A stretch of 52,552 nucleotides of DNA, from assembly GCA_022600975.1 (NCBI GenBank), contig JAHZJJ010000074.1, positions 1 to 52,552 on the forward strand, read 5' to 3'. The DNA is from Gammaproteobacteria bacterium. Lineage in GTDB: Bacteria; Pseudomonadota; Gammaproteobacteria; Pseudomonadales; Cellvibrionaceae. Position numbers and translations under genes: made by a program. Positions 45,150 through 52,552 of the stretch are shown one piece after another. The notes under the pieces are model-generated. The model did not search any database, was not told the DNA's origin, and saw nothing but the letters and a program-made list of their open reading frames with translations. Numbering within the stretch: the stretch's first letter is position 1; each line of letters starts with the position of its first letter.

Positions 45150-46682
45150 TTAGTCTTCGTGTTCTCCCTCTCGTTGTGGCATTTCCGTCACTGTACTATC
45201 AGAGCCACTTTCACGCAGCTCTTGTGATTCAACTGCAGGAAAGTCTGGGCTTTCATCTGCCGTGGCCCCTACCGAGGTTGAGGTTTGCGACGGTATTGCC
45301 TGCTCCTCAGGTGGCATGCTTGCTTCGCTGCCAGCAGTCACTTGGGCCGGCGAGCTAATTTGTTCTTCTGGTGCTTGAATGCCGATATGATAGGCGGCAA
45401 AGCCCGGCTGTACCACTTGGTTCATCGCCATGCCGATAACCATGCCATTATACTCTGAGCGAATCTCTTTGCGCACATTGGTAATCGGGTTGGTAACAGT
45501 GCCGAGCAAATCACCCTTGCGAACATTTTCTCCCAGAGATACATCGCTAAATATAATACCGCCGGTGGTGGCGCGTTGCCAGGTGGAATTGTAATACACC
45601 GGTTCCGGATCCCCCCACAGACGGAATTTACTCACCATATCCAATTGGTTTAACAAGGTACGGATACCTTTTACACTGTGGTTAACCGATTTTTCATCGA
45701 GTATCATCGGCGCTCCCGCTTCCAGAGTAACTGCTGGAATACCCGCGTTGACCGCAGCCCGACGCAAGGTGCCATCGGCACCTCTGCTGTGCAGCACCAC
45801 TGTGGAGCCAAAGCCCCGAGTCATTTCCACTACCTTGGGATTACTCAAATCACCCCGCAACTGGGGCAAATTGGTACGGTAAAAAGAGCCGGTGTGCAAA
45901 TCCACTATAGCGTCGCAATGGGTCACTATTTCATCAAAAAATGACTTGGCAATACGCGCTGCAGACGAGCCATTAGCATCGCCGGGGAAGTGGCGATTAA
46001 GATCTCGACGGTCCGTTAAATAGCGGGAACCGCGGTGAAACCCCTGCAAATTAACAATGGGCACCCCGATCACAGCACCGTGCAATCCATCGGCATCAAG
46101 TTCATACACAACTTTACGTACTGTCTCAATTCCGTTAAGTTCATCACCGTGAATCGCCGCAGTTAAGCACAGCGTGGGGCCCGGTTTGGCGCCGTTAACT
46201 ACCAGAACCGGAGTCGAACTATAAACGCCTTCAAAGTGTTGACTGGGAGACCAAGCCAAGCGAACAGAGGTTGCCGGTAGCACTTCAGTTCCTAACAGGC
46301 GTAACACCTTGTCGGTGCCAATACTCGGATTCCCCTCTTCTTTACTGACATCGGAATCAGCAGCTTTTTTATCTGCCTCTGTCACTTCCCTACCCCCTGC
46401 TGAAGCTTCTGGCCCTGACTCTTCCGTTGCCAAAGGCTCAGCCGGAGTTCCACAAACGGAGTTTTCTGCAATAGCAGTACATTCATTAGCAGCTGTTTTC
46501 GACCCCAAAGCATTGGTCTCTGCTCGAGGCAAACCATCTGTATTCTTTGGTGGCTTGGCTTTTTCTACAACAGCTGTCTCGATGGAATCAGCAGCGGGTA
46601 AAGGCGTCTCTTCTGCCAATGTAAATGTCGCTAGAACCAATAAAAAGAACAACAAAATAAGGCTCGGTGAGCGCGACAACAT
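45150..46682 (-). CDS. Exported succinylglutamate desuccinylase/aspartoacylase-type zinc hydrolase
   Basis: The ATG at 46682 has GGAG six bases upstream and begins a proper signal peptide (LILLFFLLVLATFTLA). The track TTG (46694) only adds four residues. The 510-residue protein has three parts. First is an acidic, low-complexity spacer of about 110 residues rich in Glu/Ala/Lys. Next is the AstE/AspA catalytic domain, with zinc ligands in AAIHGDELNGIETVR and IVDLHTGSFYRTN, and the arginine-bearing RRDLNRHFPGDANGS. Last is a Ser/Glu/Pro-rich tail of about 90 residues. The C-terminal barrel of the family (SDVSLGENVRKGDLLGTV) is present before the tail. A periplasmic or surface N-acyl amino-acid or peptide deacylase is likely. 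Confidence 0.88.
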   Translation of the reverse strand: MLSRSPSLILLFFLLVLATFTLAEETPLPAADSIETAVVEKAKPPKNTDGLPRAETNALGSKTAANECTAIAENSVCGTPAEPLATEESGPEASAGGREVTEADKKAADSDVSKEEGNPSIGTDKVLRLLGTEVLPATSVRLAWSPSQHFEGVYSSTPVLVVNGAKPGPTLCLTAAIHGDELNGIETVRKVVYELDADGLHGAVIGVPIVNLQGFHRGSRYLTDRRDLNRHFPGDANGSSAARIAKSFFDEIVTHCDAIVDLHTGSFYRTNLPQLRGDLSNPKVVEMTRGFGSTVVLHSRGADGTLRRAAVNAGIPAVTLEAGAPMILDEKSVNHSVKGIRTLLNQLDMVSKFRLWGDPEPVYYNSTWQRATTGGIIFSDVSLGENVRKGDLLGTVTNPITNVRKEIRSEYNGMVIGMAMNQVVQPGFAAYHIGIQAPEEQISSPAQVTAGSEASMPPEEQAIPSQTSTSVGATADESPDFPAVESQELRESGSDSTVTEMPQREGEHED

Positions 46683-46902
46683 AAATGGCTCCAATTTTTA
46701 ACTTTCAATACTCCGGCAGTGCAAGCTCATATTCCATACACACCGCTCAGCAAGATGACGACAAATTCCCAGCAGTCCAATAGCCGTTTTCAAGAGCCTT
46801 TAAAGAGAGGGGTATACTGAATACTCCGATGGTCCCTTATGTTAAAGCAAAGTATAACGAAGGGCTAAGCGCCAGTTTAAGCGGTGATTGTGAAGCAAGG
46901 TT

Positions 46903-48261
46903 TTACACCATAATTTTCTGAAGGCTTTTGCCACTGACCCGCCAGAAGCGCAACCCCAGCAAAATCGACGCCGCACCGAGGCCGATACAAATCCCCACCC
47001 AGTAGCCGTATACTCCCCAATATGCTTCTCCCAACCAATAGGCACAAGGAAGACCAATTAGCCAATAAGAAATAATCTGCAAACACATAGGTACGCGGGT
47101 GTCTTTATAGCCCCGCAAGGCGCCCCAAGCCATGGCCTGAGCCACATCCACCAGCTGGAAGGCTGCGCACAATAGCAATAAATTACTCGCCACCACAATA
47201 ACGGCAGCATCACTGGTATACGCCATAACCAATAAATGGCGCAATGCAATCAAAACGATACCCGTAAACAGGGCATAAACCATGCCACTGCCAATGCCGA
47301 CATAACTTACAAAACGCGCTTTGTCGGGGCTTTTTTGCCCCAAGGTCCAGGCAACGCGAATACTTACTGCCTGAGCCATCGCCAGAGCCACTAGATAAAA
47401 AGCCGAGCCGATATTCAATGCTATCTGATGGCTGGCGACAATGACGGCGCCATAGGATGCCAGCAAGATCGTCATACTGGCAAAAAAGGTCACTTCACTG
47501 GCAGCGCCAATGCAAATTGGCAAGCCAAGAGCCAGCAAATGGCGCAAGGTAGGCCAATGAGGTCTGGACGGAAAAAGCTTCAACTTCAGCACGCGGTAAG
47601 CCGGGACTTTACCGAGATGCCAGAGCAGAGCGAGTGTAATGCACCAATTGATGATACTGGTTGCCCAACCGCAACCGACGCCACCCATGGCTGGAATGGG
47701 CCCGGCGCCAAATACCAGTAGTATGTCCAAAGGAATATTAAGCAGTGCGGCAAAAAGGTAAATTCGCATCACCGCACTGACCTGTGCCATACCTTCGCAA
47801 TAACCACGCACTGCGATGCCAACAGCAAAGGGCAGAACACCGCTGACCAATGCCTGCAAATATCCCTGCATAACTTGGCGCACAGGTTCTTCAGTTTGAA
47901 TCCACTGACTCCACCAGGGCACCAAAAGTAACAGCAACGCTATCACCAGCGCGCCGCTCAAGGCAATCCACATCGCCTGGCGCAACTGATTGGCGCAACC
48001 AAGCTCATTACCCGCGCCACGCATATGCGCCACTACCGGTGATACTGCCGCCAGCAAGCCAATCAAAGTGACCGCGCATATCGCCCAGACCCCAGAGCCC
48101 AGAGCCAGACCAGCCAAGTCTACCCCGCTGGCATGACCGGCAACCATTGTGTCCACCATACCTATGCTCACCACCGCCAGGTTGCTCACCGCCAATGGTC
48201 CACCCAAAATAGCAAGCTGTTTAAGTTCGCCCCCTATAACAATACTGTAAAATCTGGCCAT
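46903..48261 (-). CDS. MATE-family efflux transporter
   Basis: A 452-residue protein with twelve hydrophobic segments and two MatE repeats. The first repeat carries PLAVSNLAVVSIGMVDTMVAG, typical of NorM-like Na+/H+-coupled drug exporters; the second has LGLPICIGAASEVTFFASM. GALRGYKDTRVPMCLQIISY is the usual MATE loop in the second half. Substrates cannot be inferred. Monocistronic, with a 211-base gap to the divergent DoxX gene. Confidence 0.92.
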   Translation of the reverse strand: MARFYSIVIGGELKQLAILGGPLAVSNLAVVSIGMVDTMVAGHASGVDLAGLALGSGVWAICAVTLIGLLAAVSPVVAHMRGAGNELGCANQLRQAMWIALSGALVIALLLLLVPWWSQWIQTEEPVRQVMQGYLQALVSGVLPFAVGIAVRGYCEGMAQVSAVMRIYLFAALLNIPLDILLVFGAGPIPAMGGVGCGWATSIINWCITLALLWHLGKVPAYRVLKLKLFPSRPHWPTLRHLLALGLPICIGAASEVTFFASMTILLASYGAVIVASHQIALNIGSAFYLVALAMAQAVSIRVAWTLGQKSPDKARFVSYVGIGSGMVYALFTGIVLIALRHLLVMAYTSDAAVIVVASNLLLLCAAFQLVDVAQAMAWGALRGYKDTRVPMCLQIISYWLIGLPCAYWLGEAYWGVYGYWVGICIGLGAASILLGLRFWRVSGKSLQKIMV

Positions 48262-48472
48262 AAATACAACTCAAATGAAGTGGCTATACTGACGTAGAAA
48301 GCATCTGAATTTCGCTGTGAATCGGTGCCACACAGAGCGAATGAGATTTAGTGGGTTGGACTCTAAGTCTTTCAAATGAGCCATCGACGGATAGCCCTTT
48401 TAGAGTACTCGCGGTTTGCGTACTAAGTTAAGGCAAAATATGCGCCAGCATCGACCAAAAACGGAGTGAATT

Positions 48473-49108
48473 ATGAGTGGTATCTTCAATTGGTTCAATC
48501 GGGCTTACTGTTGTTTTGTGAAATTTTTACGCCCTCTAGATGGCTTGGGTCCGCTGGCCCTGCGGCTATTTCTGGCTCCCATATTTATTCTCGCCGGGCT
48601 TAATAAACTCGACAGTATTGGTGAAGTTGCCGCCTGGTTCGGAAACCCCGACTGGGGCTTAGGGCTACCGGCCCCACTATTACTAGCTTGGCTAGCGGCG
48701 CTAACTGAATTTTTGGGAGGCATTGCCCTGCTGCTGGGATTGGCCGTGCGGCTGATATCGATACCCCTGTTGGTTACGATGGCAGTAGCGGCGATAACCG
48801 CTCACTGGCAGTACGGTTGGCATGCACTGCCAGAACAAACCTTGGTGGTACCCTGGGAATGGCGCAATGACCTGATTGGAGAGGTCATTATACGCAAAGA
48901 GAGAGCCATAGATCTGCTTAAAGAGCACGGCGATTATGATTGGTTGACCGAAAGCGGCAACATCACAATACTAAAAAACGGTATCGAGTTTGCTGCAACC
49001 TATTTTGTCATGCTACTGGCACTGCTATTTTCCGGCGGCGGACGCTTTGTGAGTTTGGATTACTGGATCGCCCGCCGGGCCTGCGGCAAGTCTGACATAA
49101 ATCCGTAA
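48473..49108 (+). CDS. DoxX-family membrane protein
   Basis: A 211-residue protein with four hydrophobic segments and DoxX signatures: LRLFLAPIFILAGLNKLDSI, then LAALTEFLGGIALLLGLAVR and LLVTMAVAAITAHWQ. An insertion of about 55 residues (WEWRNDLIGEVIIRKERAID) sits between helices three and four, longer than the minimal family. DoxX proteins are linked to redox/sulfur membrane complexes in some bacteria, but most are uncharacterised. The GGAG ribosome site is good. Confidence 0.88.
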   Translation: MSGIFNWFNRAYCCFVKFLRPLDGLGPLALRLFLAPIFILAGLNKLDSIGEVAAWFGNPDWGLGLPAPLLLAWLAALTEFLGGIALLLGLAVRLISIPLLVTMAVAAITAHWQYGWHALPEQTLVVPWEWRNDLIGEVIIRKERAIDLLKEHGDYDWLTESGNITILKNGIEFAATYFVMLLALLFSGGGRFVSLDYWIARRACGKSDINP

Positions 49109-49164
49109 GCGCTAACCTATTTCGCATCTGGTGTAGCAATAGGGCTACAGACCTAGGCAGGCTA

Positions 49165-50280
49165 TCACTGCTTTTGTGGCGGCTCAATACCAACCCACAG
49201 TGGAGTACCGGCAACGATTTTAAGATCGAACTGCCGGTACTGCCCATTAAAAACGGCATAGGGGCCTATTAAAGCTTCATCAATATCTGGAATCGAGAAT
49301 ATCATTAAGTCATCGTAACGATGCTCAACGCCGCTGGGGCAAACACCAGCAATATTATCGCTCGGGCGATAAGCACATAAAGTAGATGATTGCGCTGATG
49401 AAGGCGGACAGACACAGTAACCCTCCCCCGATATATTTTCGGCACAATTGCCGATATCACCTGGAAAGCGAACAGTATTGACCCGGTTTTCTGCAAAAAA
49501 ACGGTTTGACGTCTGAGTTGATAGGTTACCAGTACAGATATTGATACGGCTATTCGCCTGAAGATCGACGATGCGTTGAATCCTGACCAACTCAGTGGCC
49601 GAAGCGCAACGGTCATTCGCCACACAGGGGCGGTCATCACTACTGCTGGGAATAAACGCATACTGCGCACTCGAAGAAACCACACAGGAAAATAATCGAC
49701 TATCACGGCGGCGCAAACCTTCCGTTTCTCCACCGAGAGCATTCACCTGTTGTATGTAATCGCAGCTACCATTATTGAGCGCCGTAGTAAAATTAAAAGG
49801 CGGTGCAATCTCTATATCCTTGCGCTTAATCGCCACCTTATAGTGGTCGCCCAGTTCCTCAAAAATTGCATTTTCAAGCGCCTCGCTGGCACGGGAAAAA
49901 TTAGTCGTATCCCACGGCAACGGCTGATAAGAAAGGGTACAACGATTGATTTTCGCCTGCTGTAAAATAATTTTAAAATTTCCCACAGGATCGCTAGGAT
50001 ACTGGGTCGTTTGCGGGTCGGGCAAACAATCGGCCTGATTAACAAAAATTTCATAAGAAGGGGTGCCCTGAGGAACTGCAAAATAGCTGGGGTCGGCCAA
50101 AACCTGCTGATATCGCCCGCTTCGCAATACCCGCACCCAAGCCGCGTCTATTGCCTGAATAAGCTGCCGCTGGCCTTTTGCGATGGTACTCTCGATAGCA
50201 TTTTCTTCTGCCATGAGCGTAGTTGCCACCAGTGAAAATAACGAAAGTGCCGCTGTTACCCATAAACGTTTGAATTGCAT
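49165..50280 (-). CDS. Cysteine-rich periplasmic protein, solute-binding-protein-like
   Basis: A 371-residue protein with a clear signal peptide (about 1-24, LMAEE). The mature N-terminus (AIDAAWVRVLRSGRYQQVLAD) resembles the C-terminal helix that closes family 3 solute-binding domains. The body then has ALNNGSCDYIQQVNALGGET and LRRRDSRLFSCVVSSSAQY, recalling the binding core, and VDLQANSRINICTGNLSTQT, like the second lobe opener. About twelve cysteines suggest several disulfides, unusual for this family. It could be a rearranged SBP_bac_3 protein without a transporter, since no permease is nearby. The AGGAG site supports the start. Family assignment is tentative. Confidence 0.6.
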   Translation of the reverse strand: MQFKRLWVTAALSLFSLVATTLMAEENAIESTIAKGQRQLIQAIDAAWVRVLRSGRYQQVLADPSYFAVPQGTPSYEIFVNQADCLPDPQTTQYPSDPVGNFKIILQQAKINRCTLSYQPLPWDTTNFSRASEALENAIFEELGDHYKVAIKRKDIEIAPPFNFTTALNNGSCDYIQQVNALGGETEGLRRRDSRLFSCVVSSSAQYAFIPSSSDDRPCVANDRCASATELVRIQRIVDLQANSRINICTGNLSTQTSNRFFAENRVNTVRFPGDIGNCAENISGEGYCVCPPSSAQSSTLCAYRPSDNIAGVCPSGVEHRYDDLMIFSIPDIDEALIGPYAVFNGQYRQFDLKIVAGTPLWVGIEPPQKQ

Positions 50281-50791
50281 AGCTAACTCCTAAATTTATT
50301 TTAATGAAATTTAAATGCCAAAAGCTTTATTAGAAATACATTAACTCTGCACAACTTCTGTTCTCACTACCCACCTACCTCCTTGAAAAACTGATGCCTT
50401 TATATATACCATCAGTTAGTAAACGCTTGCCGGGCTATTGCTGATACCACAACGCCCATTATCATCATTTTAATAGAGTGCACAGTTGCAAAAAGCACTG
50501 CGTGACGTTAAATCAAACCTCACATAAAAACTTTTGCCAATAAAACCACCCTAAATTTAAAAATACAGACCTCCTGTTCTCGGAAGATTTGCCAAAGTAA
50601 CTTTTGTCGATTACAAGCGGATTCCAATCTAATAATTGCCTTAAACCCCCTATCCACCAATAAAATCTCTAGCAGCCCCAATCCAAGTCTCAGACTCTGC
50701 GTTATAGCAATAAAAATCATCGCACCATTGGATTGACAATATCACGACACAATCATGGTACAATGGGCAATTGTCTAGCCATTTTTGGAGT
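50281..50791. other. Intergenic region with candidate rhlB promoter
   Basis: This 511-base gap has no gene; the leftward ORFs 50520-50720 and 50650-50925 lack motifs and ribosome sites. A TTGACA (50733-50738) and an extended -10 TGGTACAAT (50756-50764) lie just upstream of the helicase gene. Their spacing of 20 is long, but the TGn extension may compensate. Confidence 0.45.
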
Positions 50792-52279
50792 ATGCATTTG
50801 ATCGCTAAGTTCTTTCGTCGCAACGCTGGCGAGCCTGATGGCCATGCGGTCACTACCGACAACCCCGGCTCCAACAACCAATCTGATAATAAATCCGGCG
50901 ACAACCCCCGATCTCGCAACACCAATCAAAAAGGGCGCTCACCCAATCGCAACCGCTGCCAATCCACCACACCCTGGTCGCTTGAGCAATTTCCGGTAGC
51001 CGAGCTGCCCGATCAAGTACGATTTCACGATCTCGATCTGCCATTGCCACTAATGCACGCTATTGCCGACTTAAGCTTCCAATATTGCTCGCCAATTCAA
51101 GGGCGTACGCTGCCACACACCCTCAATGGCCACGATTTGGTGGGTAAGGCACAAACTGGCACTGGAAAAACTGCCGCTTTTTTGGTCACCATTATTGACG
51201 CACTGCTAAAAAACCCCCTTAAAGAGCAGCCCTATGCCGGTGAGGCTCGCGCATTAATCATCGCACCTACCCGCGAGTTAGTAATGCAAATTGCCGAGGA
51301 TGCCAAGCATCTGTGCAAATATACTGAGTTAGAAATCCATACTTTGGTAGGCGGCATGGATTATCAAAAGCAACAGCGCAAGCTGAATGAGCGCCTCGTG
51401 GACATTCTGGTTGCCACCCCCGGACGGTTACTGGATTTTGCCAGCAATCAAGACTGTTATCTCGATCAGGTGGAAATACTAGTAATTGATGAAGCCGATC
51501 GTATGCTGGATATGGGATTCATTCCCCAGGTACGCCGTATTGTGCGCCAAACGCCGAGCAAAGATTATCGCCAGACTATGTTTTTCTCAGCGACCTTTAC
51601 ACCCGAAGTCGAATCCCTTGTCGCTCAATGGACTCAGAGTCCAATTACAATTGAAATAGAACCGGAACGAGTGGCCACTGAAAGCGTAGAACAGCATGTA
51701 TACTTAGCCGCAAGCGATGAAAAATTTACCCTTCTCTACAACATCTTGAAAAGTGCTGAGGTTGAAAGCCTGATTGTTTTCGCCAATCGCCGCGACCAAT
51801 GCCGACGCCTACACGAAAACCTCACAGCCCACGGTTTCAAAGCCGGCCTGCTCTCCGGAGAGATCGCTCAAAACAAGCGTGTGAGTACCCTTGAGGCCTT
51901 TAAAAAGGGCGCCATCAAAGTACTGGTAGCAACGGACGTTGCCGGGCGCGGAATTCATATCGACGGCATCAGCCATGTAGTTAACTTTACTCTGCCAGAA
52001 GAGCCCGAAGATTATGTGCACCGCATTGGCCGCACCGGTCGCGCAGGTAAAACTGGCACTTCAATCAGCTTCGCCTGCGAAGACGATGCCATGCATATAG
52101 AGCCGATTCAGAAACTATTGGGCAGCCCCCTTAAATGCGAACAACCTCCGCTAGCCTTACTTCAAAAACCGCCCCAGGTGCAAATTCAACGCCATCGCAG
52201 CGAAAATGACCGCCGCGGCGACAGACAAAACCGCTCCCGTAACAGCGGAAGCCGCGGGCCCTACCGCCAACGTCGCTAA
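50792..52279 (+). CDS. rhlB: ATP-dependent DEAD-box RNA helicase, RhlB type
   Basis: An RNA helicase of the RhlB group, which in E. coli unwinds RNA for the degradosome. The core has the Q motif ([20 protein letters not shown] with the distal CSPIQ), Walker [39 protein letters not shown] in [17 protein letters not shown], and [14 protein letters not shown] basic N-terminal extension of about 70 residues and an Arg-rich tail ([19 protein letters not shown]) are probably RNA-binding. The start is uncertain: the track TTG is at 50771, ATG at 50792 has GGAG only one base away, and a TTG at 50798 has GGAG at the best distance (seven bases). Confidence 0.85.
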   Translation: MHLIAKFFRRNAGEPDGHAVTTDNPGSNNQSDNKSGDNPRSRNTNQKGRSPNRNRCQSTTPWSLEQFPVAELPDQVRFHDLDLPLPLMHAIADLSFQYCSPIQGRTLPHTLNGHDLVGKAQTGTGKTAAFLVTIIDALLKNPLKEQPYAGEARALIIAPTRELVMQIAEDAKHLCKYTELEIHTLVGGMDYQKQQRKLNERLVDILVATPGRLLDFASNQDCYLDQVEILVIDEADRMLDMGFIPQVRRIVRQTPSKDYRQTMFFSATFTPEVESLVAQWTQSPITIEIEPERVATESVEQHVYLAASDEKFTLLYNILKSAEVESLIVFANRRDQCRRLHENLTAHGFKAGLLSGEIAQNKRVSTLEAFKKGAIKVLVATDVAGRGIHIDGISHVVNFTLPEEPEDYVHRIGRTGRAGKTGTSISFACEDDAMHIEPIQKLLGSPLKCEQPPLALLQKPPQVQIQRHRSENDRRGDRQNRSRNSGSRGPYRQRR

Positions 52280-52552
52280 TCAAGACCCCTGAAATCAGGA
52301 TTACAGGGGGTTACTAAAAAGTCAATCTTAGCGCGTAGCGGTCAGCTATTCCCGCTACTTGTACTCGGCAAATAGCATTACGGATAACTATATTCAAACC
52401 AAAAGTCACCTGCCAGACCTAAAAGACCGGGATAGAGTTATTATCAATATATGCAACACACTACACAGAAACGTTATTCAAGCCAACATTTGATCATTCT
52501 CGACCCATTATGACGTATCAGGAGATAATATTGATTTTTTAAACCCGTAAGC

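Noticed and set aside
50520-50925. Leftward ORFs upstream of rhlB
   Set aside because: No motif or ribosome site, and one overlaps the helicase gene start.

Overview
The window looks like chromosomal DNA of a marine-type gammaproteobacterium of the Pseudomonadales/Cellvibrionales lineage. The blocks hemA-prfA-prmC and TPR-lolB-ispE-tRNA-Gln-prs-rplY-pth-ychF-tRNA-Met follow the Pseudomonas-like order, and pckA-hslO-hslR-yrfG is a classic gammaproteobacterial neighbourhood. No rRNA operon, CRISPR array or intact insertion sequence was seen.

Region 1 (1-7.49 kb) is an accessory, decaying mobile region. It opens with the 5' part of a YadA-like trimeric adhesin that runs off the left edge and is absent from the ORF track. 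Next comes what reads as the ruin of a sedentary chromosomal integron. A leftward N-terminal fragment of an IntI-like tyrosine recombinase is followed by rightward genes: a DUF1254/DUF1214 lipoprotein, a membrane/coiled-coil protein and a DUF3644 protein. These are separated by attC-like recombination sites. An ORF-less antisense group II intron remnant sits inside the first attC, and a second fragment of the same intron type sits at the third. Further right are a 63-bp imperfect direct repeat, a small well-expressed-looking gene with its own leader hairpin and terminator, and an IS1595/ISXO2-type transposase pseudogene that ends exactly at prmC.

Region 2 (7.49-20.1 kb) is core housekeeping: heme synthesis and translation termination (hemA-prfA-prmC, leftward), then lipoprotein localisation, isoprenoid and PRPP synthesis, ribosome maintenance (TPR-lolB-ispE, prs, rplY, pth, ychF; rightward), a DMT permease and four tRNA genes (two Gln, one CAU, one Arg).

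Region 3 (20.1-30.1 kb) is metabolic and accessory. An acyl-CoA carboxylase/dehydrogenase operon of the Atu/Liu type lies opposite a TetR regulator, with a palindrome between them. A YciH (SUI1) protein with a probable TTG start follows, then a SWIM zinc-finger/HTH protein paired with a SNF2 ATPase.

Region 4 (30.3-38.7 kb) holds pckA, hslO (with a possible RBS-sequestering leader), a trypsin-like PDZ protease, hslR, yrfG, a YhhN lysoplasmalogenase, and the divergent sulfur pair cysK/cysQ.

Region 5 (38.8-52.5 kb) carries an RND pump operon, a low-complexity anchored protein, a SpoIIAA/STAS-SEC14-like protein, an exported AstE/AspA-type zinc hydrolase with a long N-terminal spacer, a MATE transporter, a DoxX protein, a cysteine-rich periplasmic protein resembling a solute-binding protein, and an RhlB-type DEAD-box helicase.

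All calls come from reading the sequence and supplied translations. No database search or folding programme was run, so family names rest on recognised motifs and context.
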